A stretch of 64,000 nt of DNA from Peribacillus sp. Bi96 (lineage in GTDB: Bacteria; Bacillota; Bacilli; Bacillales; DSM-1321), in the NCBI RefSeq assembly GCF_918698115.1, contig NZ_CAKKLV010000005.1, forward strand, positions 1-64,000, given 5' to 3'. This document shows, piece by piece, positions 8,138-17,127 of the stretch. A model generated the notes under the pieces. It was not told the origin of the DNA and did no database searches. It saw only the letters and a list, made by a program, of their open reading frames with translations. A program made the position numbers and the translations under genes. How positions within the stretch are numbered: the stretch's first letter is position 1; each line of letters starts with the position of its first letter.

Positions 8138-8335
8138 ATGTTTTTTCCAACCATTTATTCAGCTAATACGGATGAGAGGCACATTGTTAAAGATAAAAAT
8201 ACGTGTGCATGCGGTACAAGATATAATGTTTTCGCCATGTTGACCAGAAGCGACCTTCGAAAGATCAGATTCAAGCATTATAAAGAAGTGACATGTACAA
8301 AATGTAAATCAAGTATTATTCATAAGGACAATTAG
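8138..8335 (+). CDS. Small Cys-rich (zinc-ribbon-like) protein under c-di-GMP riboswitch
   Basis: A 65-residue soluble, basic protein with paired cysteines TCACG (about 23-25) and CTKC (about 52-55). Four Cys in two pairs spaced by 26 residues suit a structural zinc site. No family was recognised. The ATG at 8138 follows AAGAGGG. It is the only gene between the riboswitch and the next promoter region, so it should be the regulated target. Possible roles include a zinc-finger adaptor in motility, biofilm or sporulation control; this is only context-based. Confidence 0.75.
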   Translation: MFFPTIYSANTDERHIVKDKNTCACGTRYNVFAMLTRSDLRKIRFKHYKEVTCTKCKSSIIHKDN

Positions 8336-8616
8336 TCCCTTTTCACTTGATGGGTTCCTTTCTCCTAGAAATTGATAGAACTCGCCAGTTCTACCCTCAT
8401 CACTCCCATGTAAGGTTAATAGGTACAAGTACATCGTTCCGATAAACAAAAGCTATCTTACACACCCTGCCCCCTTATGCCGACCGCCTGTAAATGATAA
8501 GACATGAATAGCCCCTGATTTGCCGTTTCAATAATCCATATAGATAGAAAGAAGGACTCATGCTATAATTTAGTGCGTTAAAAAATGAAATTCACACACA
8601 TAAAAGGAGTGTTTCT
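8336..8616. other. Intergenic region before the SulP gene
   Basis: No gene is seen. TATAAT-like sequence (GCTATAATTT near 8563-8572) may be the -10 of the SulP transcript; no convincing -35 was matched. Confidence 0.3.
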
Positions 8617-10074
8617 TTGAATACATCTGCATACAAACAAGAATGGTCAGGCAACATTAGGGCAGATGTTCTTTCTGGTATTGTCGTAGCCTTGGCATTG
8701 ATTCCAGAGGCGATCGCCTTTTCGATCATTGCAGGTGTTGACCCAATGGTTGGTTTATATGCCTCATTTTGTATTGCCATTGTCATCTCTTTTGTCGGCG
8801 GTAGGCCAGGAATGATATCGGCTGCCACTGGAGCAATGGCACTCGTCATGGTCGATCTTGTTAAAGATCACGGTCTGAACTATTTACTTGCTGCAACAAT
8901 ACTGACTGGTTTGCTGCAAATTTTACTAGGGGTCTTAAAAATCGGGAAATTAATGAAGTTCATCCCAAAGCCAGTCATGAATGGTTTTGTGAATTCTTTA
9001 GCCATCTTGATTTTCACGGCACAGCTCACCCATTTCGTAGGTGAGACATGGATCATGTATGTCATGACGGCTGTTTCATTAGCTATCATTTATCTTTTTC
9101 CACTGATCACGAAAGTCATCCCTTCGCCATTGGTCGCCATCATATTCATGACAATTGTCGCAGTTACTACGGGTGCTGGGGTGCGGACGGTTGGGGATAT
9201 CGGACAATTGACAGAAGCACTTCCGATGTTCATGCTTCCAGATATCCCTTTGACCTTAGAAACTTTGGCGATCATTTTCCCTTATTCCATAGCCCTTGCG
9301 TTTGTCGGGTTGCTTGAATCCTTGTTGACGGCCCAAATAGTCGATGAGATGACTGACACGGACAGCAATAAAAACAGGGAAGCTAAAGGCCAGGGCATTG
9401 CTAATATCATCGCCGGATGTTTTGGGGGCATGGCAGGATGTGCAATGATCGGTCAATCCGGTATCAACATTAAGTCAGGAGGAAGGGGCCGTCTCTCGAC
9501 ATTTGTAGCTGGCGCTTTCCTTATGGTATTAATCGTGGTATTCAATGACGTCCTTATAAAAATACCGATGGCTGCACTTGTCGCGGTCATGATCATGGTT
9601 TCCATCGGAACATTTGACTGGTCCTCCCTAAAAAGGCTCAAGGTGGCTCCAAAGACGGATTCAGCCGTGATGATCGTGACGGTTCTCATTGTTCTTTATA
9701 CGCATGATTTATCAAAAGGGGTTTTTGCTGGAGTGCTTTTGAGCATGATTTTCTTTTCAGCAAAAATTTCTAAAGTGACCGTGGAGAAAACGGCAGACAT
9801 CCAGGGTAAGAAAATCATTTATCGTATCAGCGGGCAAATATTTTTCGCTTCAGTGGAGGACTTTATTTCGAAGTTCGATTCTAAGGAGAAAGCAGATGTG
9901 ATCATCATCGATTTTTCCCAATCTAAAATATGGGATGCTTCTGCTGTCGGTGCCGTTGATAAGATTGTTCTTAAATATCAGCTTCACGGTACACCCGTCA
10001 AAGTGCAAGGTCTTGATCATGAAAGTTCCTTATTGCTTGAAAAACTCGCCACTACAGAAAGTAAAATATCTTGA
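8617..10074 (+). CDS. SulP-family anion transporter with C-terminal STAS domain
   Basis: A 485-residue protein. The transmembrane core (about residues 20-370) opens with [19 protein letters not shown], the SulP N-terminal signature, and the cytoplasmic STAS domain (about 385-480) shows [20 protein letters not shown]. The family carries sulfate, bicarbonate or other anions; closely related Bacillaceae members are unassigned. The start is TTG at 8617, with AAAGGAG 7 nt upstream. Monocistronic or cotranscribed with the small gene at 10157. Confidence 0.88.
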   Translation: MNTSAYKQEWSGNIRADVLSGIVVALALIPEAIAFSIIAGVDPMVGLYASFCIAIVISFVGGRPGMISAATGAMALVMVDLVKDHGLNYLLAATILTGLLQILLGVLKIGKLMKFIPKPVMNGFVNSLAILIFTAQLTHFVGETWIMYVMTAVSLAIIYLFPLITKVIPSPLVAIIFMTIVAVTTGAGVRTVGDIGQLTEALPMFMLPDIPLTLETLAIIFPYSIALAFVGLLESLLTAQIVDEMTDTDSNKNREAKGQGIANIIAGCFGGMAGCAMIGQSGINIKSGGRGRLSTFVAGAFLMVLIVVFNDVLIKIPMAALVAVMIMVSIGTFDWSSLKRLKVAPKTDSAVMIVTVLIVLYTHDLSKGVFAGVLLSMIFFSAKISKVTVEKTADIQGKKIIYRISGQIFFASVEDFISKFDSKEKADVIIIDFSQSKIWDASAVGAVDKIVLKYQLHGTPVKVQGLDHESSLLLEKLATTESKIS

Positions 10075-10156
10075 AGAAGTAAAATTCTGCTGAATAGAAA
10101 CGTTTCAAACCGACAAAATAGATACATGAAAACTATTTGGAAGGAGCGAAAAATTC

Positions 10157-10303
10157 ATGACATCCCAACAGGATTATTCGGCAGCAAATCTGTCACCTGA
10201 TTTATTGAATGAACTGAAAAACTTTGAAAGCAAACTTGGCGAGGAAGCCAATAAAGAACTGATTGTCATCGCCTATGAAAAAGAGAAGGATGCTTTGAAT
10301 TAA
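10157..10303 (+). CDS. Short conserved-looking protein of 48 residues
   Basis: ATG at 10157 is preceded by GGAAGGAGCG, a strong ribosome-binding site. The 48-residue product is acidic and soluble: LSPDLLNELKNFESKLGEEA, then NKELIVIAYEKEKDALN. It looks like an amphipathic helix followed by a strand. It ends at a terminator, as expected for a real gene. Function unknown. Confidence 0.7.
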   Translation: MTSQQDYSAANLSPDLLNELKNFESKLGEEANKELIVIAYEKEKDALN

Positions 10304-10308
10304 GTTAA

Positions 10309-10352
10309 AAAGACTCAAACACCATTATATGGGAGTGTTTGGGTCTTTTTTT
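10309..10352 (+). terminator. Terminator after the 48-residue gene
   Basis: AAGACTCAAACAC / GTGTTTGGGTCTT stem followed by a long T-run. Confidence 0.88.
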
Positions 10353-10359
10353 GCGCATG

Positions 10360-10390
10360 AAAAAGGGTGCCCGAAAAGCACCCCTTTTTC
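10360..10390 (-). terminator. Terminator of ppaC
   Basis: GGGTGC / GCACCC stem with A-run on one side and T-run on the other, directly after the ppaC stop on the minus strand. Confidence 0.85.
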
Positions 10391-10394
10391 TCTA

Positions 10395-11324
10395 TTATTT
10401 ACTTAATGTGTCCGTTAAAATCGGCACGATTTGTTTTTTACGCGATACAACGCCTTCTAAGACGGCTATGTTATTGTTTAATGTGACGTTATATGCTTTT
10501 TCCACTGCATTCGCAGCTTTTCCAAGAGCAAGGGCAACAGAATCATTGGTCAAGATATCCGTTACAACGAATAGGAATAAATCCAATTCCTTCACAGAGA
10601 TGACCTCTTCAATTGCTGCTTCCAATTCGGCTTGCTTGGCAAGCACTTCGTTCGGATCTACGGCATTCACCTGGGCTATTTCCACTTTAGCCATTCCCAT
10701 GGAGAATTCTTTTGCATCAAGAGTGATTAGCTGGGCAATCGTTTTGTCGCTTAAATCAGCTCCCGCCTTCAACATTTCCAAGCCATATGCTTCGGCATTG
10801 ACTCCTGCAATATCAGCCAGTTCCATAGCTGCTGCAACGTCTTGCTCTGTGCAGGTCGGGGATTTGAACAATAAAGAATCGGAAATGATGGCAGACAGCA
10901 TAAGTCCTGCAATTGCTTTAGGGACTTCAATTCCGTTTTCTTTATAGATTTTATTTAAAATAGTTGCCGTACAGCCAACTGGTTCCGCACGGTAATATAA
11001 AGGATCGCTTGTTTCAAAGTTAGCGATACGGTGATGGTCGATAACTTCCAGCACACGGACTTGGTCAATATCTTCAGCACTTTGCTGGCGTTCGTTGTGA
11101 TCGACAAGGATCACGCCATCCGCTTCCCCTGCCACTTTTTCCACAAGACGAGGAGCTTCGAAATTAAATTGATCCAACGCAAATTGAGTTTCACCATTCA
11201 CTTCACCCAGACGAACTGGTTCAGCGTTGATACCTAGTTGCTTTTTCAGATCTGCATATGCGATTGCTGAACAGATTGTGTCTGTATCCGGGTTTTTATG
11301 TCCAAAAACTAATACTTTTTCCAA
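10395..11324 (-). CDS. ppaC: Manganese-dependent inorganic pyrophosphatase (family II)
   Basis: PpaC hydrolyses PPi to phosphate in the cytoplasm. The 309-residue DHH-family protein has [18 protein letters not shown] (metal ligands His and two Asp, about residues 6-23), [11 protein letters not shown] (about 75), the DHH triad in [10 protein letters not shown] (about 96) and the C-terminal DHHA2 domain with [10 protein letters not shown]. The start is TTG at 11324 with AAGGAG 8 nt upstream. Transcribed alone. Confidence 0.95.
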   Translation of the reverse strand: MEKVLVFGHKNPDTDTICSAIAYADLKKQLGINAEPVRLGEVNGETQFALDQFNFEAPRLVEKVAGEADGVILVDHNERQQSAEDIDQVRVLEVIDHHRIANFETSDPLYYRAEPVGCTATILNKIYKENGIEVPKAIAGLMLSAIISDSLLFKSPTCTEQDVAAAMELADIAGVNAEAYGLEMLKAGADLSDKTIAQLITLDAKEFSMGMAKVEIAQVNAVDPNEVLAKQAELEAAIEEVISVKELDLFLFVVTDILTNDSVALALGKAANAVEKAYNVTLNNNIAVLEGVVSRKKQIVPILTDTLSK

Positions 11325-11440
11325 GATTTTATCTCCTTTTTCATAAATATTTTTCCGCGAATCCCCTCAGCGCAATAAAGGAGAGCCACCTTTACAATAC
11401 ACTTTATTTTAACACAAATGCCCGTAAATTCAGTGCTTGA

Positions 11441-11633
11441 ATTGTCCATTATCCAATAAAATCTTTCATTCCTTTTCCCTCCACCTTCACTTTGTCAATA
11501 GATAAGGGTTGGTTTTTCTCAAATATATTAGTTGAATTATCATCGTATATGGCTTACGATAATATAAGCAGAAATACTAGATATTGATTACACAAACAAC
11601 ACTACTAACTATATATAGAATTTTTTATAATCC
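11441..11633. other. Intergenic region upstream of the cobalamin riboswitch
   Basis: No gene is seen. TTGAAT and GATAAT-like boxes near 11530-11560 could belong to the promoter of the ribonucleotide reductase transcript, but their spacing (about 20) is long. Confidence 0.3.
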
Positions 11634-11786
11634 AAGGTGCCAGTGATGGCTGAAAAGGGAATCCGGTGCAAACCCGGAACTGTCCCCGCAACTGTAAATG
11701 TGACGAAATGAGAAAACCACTGTATAGCTCTCTATACGGGAAGGACTCAAAGTAGGATGATCATGAGTCAGGAGACCTGCCTTGAT
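11634..11786 (+). promoter_or_regulatory. Cobalamin (adenosylcobalamin) riboswitch
   Basis: The conserved blocks are in order: AAGGTGCC, GAAAAGGGAATCCGGTGCAA (GGGAA and the L5-type GGTGCAA), ACCCGGAACTGTCCCCGCAA (B12 box GCCACTG-like core with CCCCGCAACTGT), a P6-region stem, then GTCAGGAGACCTGCCTT closing P1. It precedes a terminator and the class I ribonucleotide reductase operon. High cobalamin should switch the operon off. Confidence 0.95.
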
Positions 11787-11823
11787 TTTTTCACGTTTCT
11801 TATTCTTCGGGGATTGAGATGAT

Positions 11824-11873
11824 GAAACGATAGTTTAACGGCTATTTTTTCATGGCTCTTTATTCTATCGTTT
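11824..11873 (+). promoter_or_regulatory. Leader hairpin, possible antiterminator partner
   Basis: AAACGATAG (11824-11832) pairs with CTATCGTTT (11865-11873). The right arm touches the start of the downstream terminator stem, so the two structures could compete. Inferred only. Confidence 0.5.
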
Positions 11874-11876
11874 GAT

Positions 11877-11903
11877 CCGCTCAATTCATTGGGCGGTTTT
11901 TTT
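11877..11903 (+). terminator. Leader terminator (riboswitch expression platform)
   Basis: CCGCTCAA / TTGGGCGG hairpin with TTCA loop and seven Ts, between the cobalamin aptamer and the reductase start codon. Confidence 0.88.
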
Positions 11904-11934
11904 ATTTAGTGGATTTTTACAAGGAGGATTATTA

Positions 11935-14232
11935 ATGACTCAAACATATAACTCTATTATAAGCGAAAATGACACCGAAACGAACTCCATTCAGCTTGAA
12001 ATGTTATCGAAGGAATTCGAAGGCCGTCTCGATATGGAAAAGTTCAAAAAGCGTTTTACAAAATGGCTTGATCGCAAAAGTGACTCAACCGAAGAACAGG
12101 CTTCAAAAAAACTGATTCAGCTTGCTCTTGAAAGTGTGGATATCGATGCTCCAGATTGGACATTCGTTGCTGCTGCAGAACTGTTGAATACGATGTATAG
12201 GGATGCACAAGCCAATCGAGGTTATGAAGGCATGAGTTATGGCCCATTTTATGAACTGATTTCGGAACTCTCCCAACTACAAGATGGCCAGCGGTATCCC
12301 ATTTATAAATCAGAACTGCTAGCTTCTTATACGAAAGCTGAAATCGAGGAATTGGGTTCGATGATTGACCCGGAAAGAGATAAACTTTTTTCTTACATAG
12401 GCATCTACTTATTAAACGATCGCTACCTAGCCCGCCCAAAAAGAGACAAGGTCTATGAACTGCCTCAAGAGCGCTTCATGATCATCGCGATGGAAATCAT
12501 GCGATTGGAAAAAACGGAGCACCGCCTGCAACTTATAAAAGAAGCTTACTGGGCCATGTCCAATCTTTATATGACTGTTGCGACCCCTACACTATCGAAT
12601 GCCGGTAAAACACACGGACAGTTAAGCTCTTGCTTTATCGATGCCATCGAAGATTCCATTGACGGCATCTATCTATCTAACTACGATGCTGCAAAAGTAT
12701 CTAAATTCGGCGGTGGTGTCGGACTTTATGTAGGAAAGATTCGGTCGCTTGGTTCTGATATCCGTGGCTTCTCTGGAAATAGTTCCGGCACAACACCCTG
12801 GATTCGACTATTCAACCAGACAGCTGTCAGTGTCGATCAATTGGGTCAACGTAAAGGTGCCATCGCGATATACTTGGATGCCTGGCATAAAGATATCATG
12901 AGCTTCCTTGATTTGAAGACGCAAAACGGGGATGACAGATTAAAAGCCCATGATATTTTTACAGGTGTATGCATACCTGATTTATTCATGGAGGCTGTAC
13001 GCGACAGAAAAGAATGGTATCTGTTCGACCCGCACACCGTCAAGCAAACACTTGGATTCTCACTTGAAGATCTTTATGACGAGAAGAAAGGTGAAGGAAG
13101 CTTCAGGACACATTACGCACTTGCCGTCGAGGCAGCAGAAAATGGCATTCTTCCAAATTATAGCTTTGAAAAAATCAATGCGATGGAAATCATGAAAAGC
13201 ATCATGATTTCCCAATTAGAAGAAGGCGTTCCATATATGTTCTACCGCGATGAAGTGAACCGGAAGAACCCGAATAAACATAAGGGTATGATTTATTGTT
13301 CTAACCTTTGCACAGAGATAGCTCAAAACTTAAGTCCTTCGACGATCACGGATGAATACGAAACGGAAGATGGCGATGTCGTTGTAGTTCGTAAAAGCGG
13401 TGATTTCGTTGTCTGCAACCTTTCATCCATCAACTTGCCCCGTGCGGTGAGCAGTGATGTTTTGGAAAGGTTGATTCCCATTCAGATCCGGATGCTGGAT
13501 AACGTCATTGATGTGAATAATCTTCCGGTCAAGCAGGCATCCATCTCGAACAAACGTTACCGGGCAATTGGCTTAGGAACATTTGGATGGCATCATTTAC
13601 TTGCTACCCAGAATATTTATTGGGAATCTGATGAGGCAGTTCAATATGCCGATGCTTTATACGAAAAGATCGCTTACTTAACAATCAAGGCATCCAATGA
13701 GTTGGCCAAGGAAAAAGGGTCATACCCATATTTCGAAGGATCGGATTGGCATACAGGCGAATATTTCGAACTGCGTGACTATACGGATCAAAAATGGATC
13801 GATTTAAAAGCAAACGTACAGGAACATGGGACCCGTAATGGATATTTAATGGCCATCGCCCCCAATTCATCGACCGCTAAAATCGGTAATTCCACGGATG
13901 GCATCGATCCCTTGTATGAAATTGAATTTTATGAAGAAAAGAAAAACTTCAAATTCAAAGTGACAGCACCCGGATTGACGCCTAATACGTATGAATATTA
14001 TAAAAAAACACGATTTAACTTGGACCAACTGGAAAGCATCAGACAAAATGCAGCCCGTCAGCGTCATATTGACCAAGCTATCAGCTTTAACCTGTATGTC
14101 CACAACACAATCAAGGCTAAAGTTCTATTGGATATCCATTTAACAGCATGGGAAAGCGGATTGAAATCAACATATTATGTTCGTTCCACTTCATCTGAAT
14201 ATGATAATGCCTGCGAAAGTTGCTCAAGTTAA
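11935..14232 (+). CDS. Class I ribonucleoside-diphosphate reductase, alpha (catalytic) subunit
   Basis: Reduces NDPs to dNDPs. The 765-residue protein has the ten-stranded alpha/beta barrel with the active cysteines in LSSCFIDAIEDS (about 240), SNLCTEIAQNLSPS (radical Cys, about 455) and VVCNLSSINLPR (about 490), the loop APNSSTAKIGNSTDGIDPLY, and a C-terminal CESCSS redox pair. No N-terminal ATP-cone is seen, so dATP overall control through that domain is not expected. The ATG at 11935 is chosen because AAGGAGG lies 7 nt upstream; an earlier in-frame start would lie inside the leader terminator. First gene of a three-gene operon under a cobalamin riboswitch. Confidence 0.94.
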   Translation: MTQTYNSIISENDTETNSIQLEMLSKEFEGRLDMEKFKKRFTKWLDRKSDSTEEQASKKLIQLALESVDIDAPDWTFVAAAELLNTMYRDAQANRGYEGMSYGPFYELISELSQLQDGQRYPIYKSELLASYTKAEIEELGSMIDPERDKLFSYIGIYLLNDRYLARPKRDKVYELPQERFMIIAMEIMRLEKTEHRLQLIKEAYWAMSNLYMTVATPTLSNAGKTHGQLSSCFIDAIEDSIDGIYLSNYDAAKVSKFGGGVGLYVGKIRSLGSDIRGFSGNSSGTTPWIRLFNQTAVSVDQLGQRKGAIAIYLDAWHKDIMSFLDLKTQNGDDRLKAHDIFTGVCIPDLFMEAVRDRKEWYLFDPHTVKQTLGFSLEDLYDEKKGEGSFRTHYALAVEAAENGILPNYSFEKINAMEIMKSIMISQLEEGVPYMFYRDEVNRKNPNKHKGMIYCSNLCTEIAQNLSPSTITDEYETEDGDVVVVRKSGDFVVCNLSSINLPRAVSSDVLERLIPIQIRMLDNVIDVNNLPVKQASISNKRYRAIGLGTFGWHHLLATQNIYWESDEAVQYADALYEKIAYLTIKASNELAKEKGSYPYFEGSDWHTGEYFELRDYTDQKWIDLKANVQEHGTRNGYLMAIAPNSSTAKIGNSTDGIDPLYEIEFYEEKKNFKFKVTAPGLTPNTYEYYKKTRFNLDQLESIRQNAARQRHIDQAISFNLYVHNTIKAKVLLDIHLTAWESGLKSTYYVRSTSSEYDNACESCSS

Positions 14233-14271
14233 CGATCAAATCAGTAATCTATTTTTAAAGGAGTTTTACGA

Positions 14272-15324
14272 ATGGCCAATCATATCAAAAAAATCCGGAT
14301 GCTCGAACCTACGCATCCAACTAAAGCAACGGGCGTATTCAAAGGGGAAGCTTCAGGCTTTCTCCTTTGGAACGATATTCAGTATGAAAAATTCTATGAT
14401 ACGTATACACAACTCATCAATAACTTTTGGAAGCCTTCGAGCGTGAACATGATTCAGGATAAAAAGCAGTGGGGCGAATTAGATGAAGATATCCAGGATG
14501 CTTTCCTTGATATCCTTACGATGATTGCAGGAATGGACAGCCTTCAAACGCCGACTTTAGTGGAAATCCTTCGTTACATCAAAGACCCGGCAGCAAAAGC
14601 GATCCTGGCCAACATGGCCCAGCAGGAATCTATTCATAATGAATCTTATTCCTATATCCTTGCTTCCTTGATTCCGGTAGGCAAGCAAAAACAGCTTTTC
14701 GATCGCATTAAAGAACACCCTGAAGTGATAAAGCGGAATCAACCGATTGTGGATGCCTATCAAACGTTTGTGGACGATCCTAGTCCTCAACACTTATTTG
14801 AAGCACTCATCCATTCCACGAACCTCGAAGGTATTTATTTCTACCTGGCATTCGCCTTCTATTACAACTTAGGGCGTCAAAACCTAATGACTGGTTCGGC
14901 TACGATGATTTCCTATATACATCGCGATGAAATGGTTCACTTCGATTTCATCGGAATGCTCGTACAAATCTTGATGTATGAATACCCGGAGTTAAATAAT
15001 GAAGAAAACACGAAATTCATCTATACAACGATTGAAAAAGCCGTCGAACTTGAAAAAGAATGGTCTGAGTATATGCTTGAGGATATCCAAACCAAAGCAG
15101 ATCTCGACTTGGAAGAATTCAACGAGTACATCGAATACATTGCCAACAAACGACTGCGCATGCTAGGGCTTGAGAACTTGTATAAAGAGTATAGCGAGAA
15201 CCCGATGCCATGGATCAAAACGTTCGATGATGAATCCATCGGCCTTACCAAAACCGATTTCTTCGAGCAGAAGTCCAGGACATACAGTCAAGTAAATGCC
15301 AGCAATGGGTTCGATGAGCTCTAA
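14272..15324 (+). CDS. Class I ribonucleoside-diphosphate reductase, beta (radical-generating) subunit
   Basis: A 350-residue ferritin-like protein that makes the tyrosyl radical used by the alpha subunit. Dimetal ligands are visible: Asp in GMDSLQTPTL, Glu/His in QQESIHNESY, Glu in NLEGIYF, and Glu/His in HRDEMVHFDF. The radical-type Tyr lies four residues after the His in ESIHNESY, as in classical NrdB/NrdF. AAAGGAG precedes the ATG. It sits 39 nt after the alpha gene and overlaps the start of the flavodoxin gene. The adjacent flavodoxin suggests an NrdI-type Mn2 activation route (inference). Confidence 0.94.
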   Translation: MANHIKKIRMLEPTHPTKATGVFKGEASGFLLWNDIQYEKFYDTYTQLINNFWKPSSVNMIQDKKQWGELDEDIQDAFLDILTMIAGMDSLQTPTLVEILRYIKDPAAKAILANMAQQESIHNESYSYILASLIPVGKQKQLFDRIKEHPEVIKRNQPIVDAYQTFVDDPSPQHLFEALIHSTNLEGIYFYLAFAFYYNLGRQNLMTGSATMISYIHRDEMVHFDFIGMLVQILMYEYPELNNEENTKFIYTTIEKAVELEKEWSEYMLEDIQTKADLDLEEFNEYIEYIANKRLRMLGLENLYKEYSENPMPWIKTFDDESIGLTKTDFFEQKSRTYSQVNASNGFDEL

Positions 15325-15733
15325 AGTTGCCATTGTCTATCATTCAGCCGGCGGCAATACAAAAGCGCTTGCTGAAGCCATCGCCTCCCTTTTACCTGAA
15401 GCTGGACTATATCGAATAAATGAATTCGATTTACGTACATTGCCTGATTACGATGCCTTGATCGTCGGCACCTATACATGGGGTAATGGAGAGCTCCCTG
15501 CTAAATCAGCAGCCCTTTATAAAGAACTTGAACAGCTGCCTATTGCTCATCTGAAAACGGGAGTCTTCGGAACTGGTGAAACCAACTATAATCATTTTTG
15601 CGGGGCGGTCGATCATTTCCGGGACATGCTATTTGCCAAGAGCCAGTTATTGGTGACATTGAAAATAGAACAGATGTATCAAGAATCAGACTTGTCCAGA
15701 CTTAAGAAGTTCGCCTCACTATTCCAGAACTGA
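15314..15733 (+). CDS. Flavodoxin-like protein, probable NrdI-type partner of the reductase
   Basis: About 139 residues with a flavodoxin fold. FMN phosphate loop YHSAGGNTKALAEAI (about residues 9-23), YTWGNGELP (about 57) and FGTGETNYNHFCGAVD (about 87). The gene overlaps the 3' end of the beta-subunit gene. In-frame ATGs at 15296, 15305 and 15314 compete; the last gives the natural N-terminus MSSKVAIVYHS but has no clear ribosome-binding site, so translational coupling is likely. Probable role: electron/oxidant delivery for metal-cofactor assembly in the beta subunit. Confidence 0.85.
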   Translation: MSSKVAIVYHSAGGNTKALAEAIASLLPEAGLYRINEFDLRTLPDYDALIVGTYTWGNGELPAKSAALYKELEQLPIAHLKTGVFGTGETNYNHFCGAVDHFRDMLFAKSQLLVTLKIEQMYQESDLSRLKKFASLFQN

Positions 15734-15772
15734 CTGAAAGGGATATGCGTTTTCGCATATCCCTTTCAGTCA
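15731..15772 (+). terminator. Long perfect hairpin after the reductase operon
   Basis: Perfect 19-bp arms around TTTT, starting at the flavodoxin stop codon. Only a short mixed T/A tract follows (CTTTATAAAAA), so it may act as terminator and/or as mRNA 3'-end stabiliser. Confidence 0.75.
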
Positions 15773-15847
15773 CTTTATAAAAACTTTAGCTGCCTATATC
15801 ATAGTACGATTAAACATGAAGTATAATGAAGGAAAAAGGAGATATTC

Positions 15848-16012
15848 ATGGCTAATATCACTCAGTTACTACCTATACTTTTTATGCTAGCACTTTTCGT
15901 ATTCGTTATATTCATCGTGTTATACCTGTCACGTCATTTTAATCGTTCTAAACGGATTGAAGAAAAATTGGATGAAGTACTAAAGAAAATGGCCAGTAAA
16001 AAAGAGGATTAA
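15848..16012 (+). CDS. Small membrane protein with cytoplasmic coiled tail
   Basis: 54 residues. Hydrophobic segment LLPILFMLALFVFVIFIVLY (about residues 7-26), then a basic turn (SRHFNRSKR) and a charged helix IEEKLDEVLKKMASKKED. AAAAGGAG lies 7-8 nt before the ATG at 15848, and a terminator follows. Such single-pass peptides are common in Bacillus; function unknown. Confidence 0.7.
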   Translation: MANITQLLPILFMLALFVFVIFIVLYLSRHFNRSKRIEEKLDEVLKKMASKKED

Positions 16013-16038
16013 TCAATGTTTCCCTTTTAATGAAAAAT

Positions 16039-16066
16039 AAAAAGACTCCAGAATGGAGTCTTTTTT
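16039..16066. terminator. Bidirectional terminator between the small membrane protein and the cold-shock gene
   Basis: AAAAAGACTCCA / TGGAGTCTTTTTT hairpin with symmetric A/T tails. Confidence 0.88.
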
Positions 16067-16078
16067 ATAAGCGTTCAA

Positions 16079-16276
16079 TTATTTTTGAACGTTAGCTGCT
16101 TGTGGTCCGCGAGCGCCTTGCTCGATTTCGAAAGAAACTTCTTGGCCTTCTTCAAGAGTTTTGAAGCCTTCGCCTTGGATAGCTGAGAAATGTACGAATA
16201 CATCGTCTTGGCCTTCAACTTCGATGAAACCGAAACCTTTTTCTGCGTTAAACCATTTTACTTTACCTTGTACCAT
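16079..16276 (-). CDS. Cold-shock protein (CspA/CspB family RNA chaperone)
   Basis: 65 residues forming one cold-shock OB-fold. RNP1 is KGFGFIEV and RNP2 is VFVHFSAI; both bind single-stranded RNA/DNA. ATG at 16276 is preceded by AGGAGG at 7-8 nt. A longer in-frame extension upstream exists but lies in the leader. The long AT-rich 5' region (16277-16400) fits a temperature-responsive leader, as known for csp mRNAs. Confidence 0.94.
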   Translation of the reverse strand: MVQGKVKWFNAEKGFGFIEVEGQDDVFVHFSAIQGEGFKTLEEGQEVSFEIEQGARGPQAANVQK

Positions 16277-16474
16277 GATAGTTCCTCCTGTGTTTGGAAA
16301 AATCCATTTTATTACTATTTTTGGTTCTGGATAATGTTTCAAGAGGAATCCTATAACAGTAAATCCTTCTATCAAACTTATACCGAACAAAAATAATTAC
16401 CCATATTATATCATGGTAAATCAAAAAAAAACACGAATATCACAGTAAATCAACCGACAAATTAACCTAAAATT

Positions 16475-16966
16475 CTACATTTTTCGCTTCTTGCTTTGAC
16501 GGAATCCCTCGTCTAGTAAGTAGCGCTCCGCCTCGATCGGGCTCTCGAAACACTCCTCCAAATTCGAACCAGAGTACACGTTCCAGAGCTGATCTTCTCT
16601 AATAAGCGAAAGCTCTTGTTTTTCTTGACCAATCCATGTTCCTTCTAACCTAGCGAACTCGTTTTCCTCTTCTTCGATTTCAATCGGAGGTTCAGATAGG
16701 TAATCCATGCTTTTTTGGATCAATTCCTTTAATTCCGCTTCATTATAATCACGTATATTAATAAACCCTTTACGGTCAGTGTCTTTTTTTCTCATATGCC
16801 CTGCGTAAACGAATCCATTTCCATTAGGATGCAAGTGCTGAACAACGATTTTTTTCTCCTGGACACTCCCTGGATAATGAAAGTTCACACGTCCCAATGA
16901 AACGTCCTTTCGCTGTAATTCCGGGAAAGTCTCAATGATGCTTAATTTTTCTTCAAATGTTAACAA
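16475..16966 (-). CDS. Uncharacterised protein, 163 residues
   Basis: No family recognised. Soluble and acidic. The N-terminal half has LSIIETFPELQRKDVSLGRV and FHYPGSVQEKKIVVQHLHPN (mixed alpha/beta); the middle has INIRDYNEAELKELIQKSMD and an acidic run (EIEEEENEF). The C-terminal part LWNVYSGSNLEECFESPIEA ends in basic KKRKM. TTG start at 16966 with GAGG about 7 nt upstream. Single gene. Confidence 0.7.
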   Translation of the reverse strand: MLTFEEKLSIIETFPELQRKDVSLGRVNFHYPGSVQEKKIVVQHLHPNGNGFVYAGHMRKKDTDRKGFINIRDYNEAELKELIQKSMDYLSEPPIEIEEEENEFARLEGTWIGQEKQELSLIREDQLWNVYSGSNLEECFESPIEAERYLLDEGFRQSKKRKM

Positions 16967-17050
16967 ATTTCTTCCTCATTTCATTAGATCATATTGTTTG
17001 TCGATTATAACACAGACTGATAAGAAACAATAATCTCCCTCTTCCGCAAT

Positions 17051-17096
17051 ATTAAAACGGCTTCACCCATAAAGAAGACATAGAAGCCGCACCTTA
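17051..17096 (-). terminator. Terminator of the modB unit
   Basis: ACGGCTTC / GAAGCCG arms (17056-17095) with a run of Ts on the minus strand side; it lies after the modB stop. Confidence 0.65.
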
Positions 17097-17127
17097 TTTT
17101 TTCATAAGCATATAGGAGAGAAACCAT

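Noticed and set aside
10080..10150. Sigma-B-type promoter before the 48-residue gene
   Set aside because: GTTTCA is close to a -35, but no GGGTAT-like -10 occurs at the right distance.
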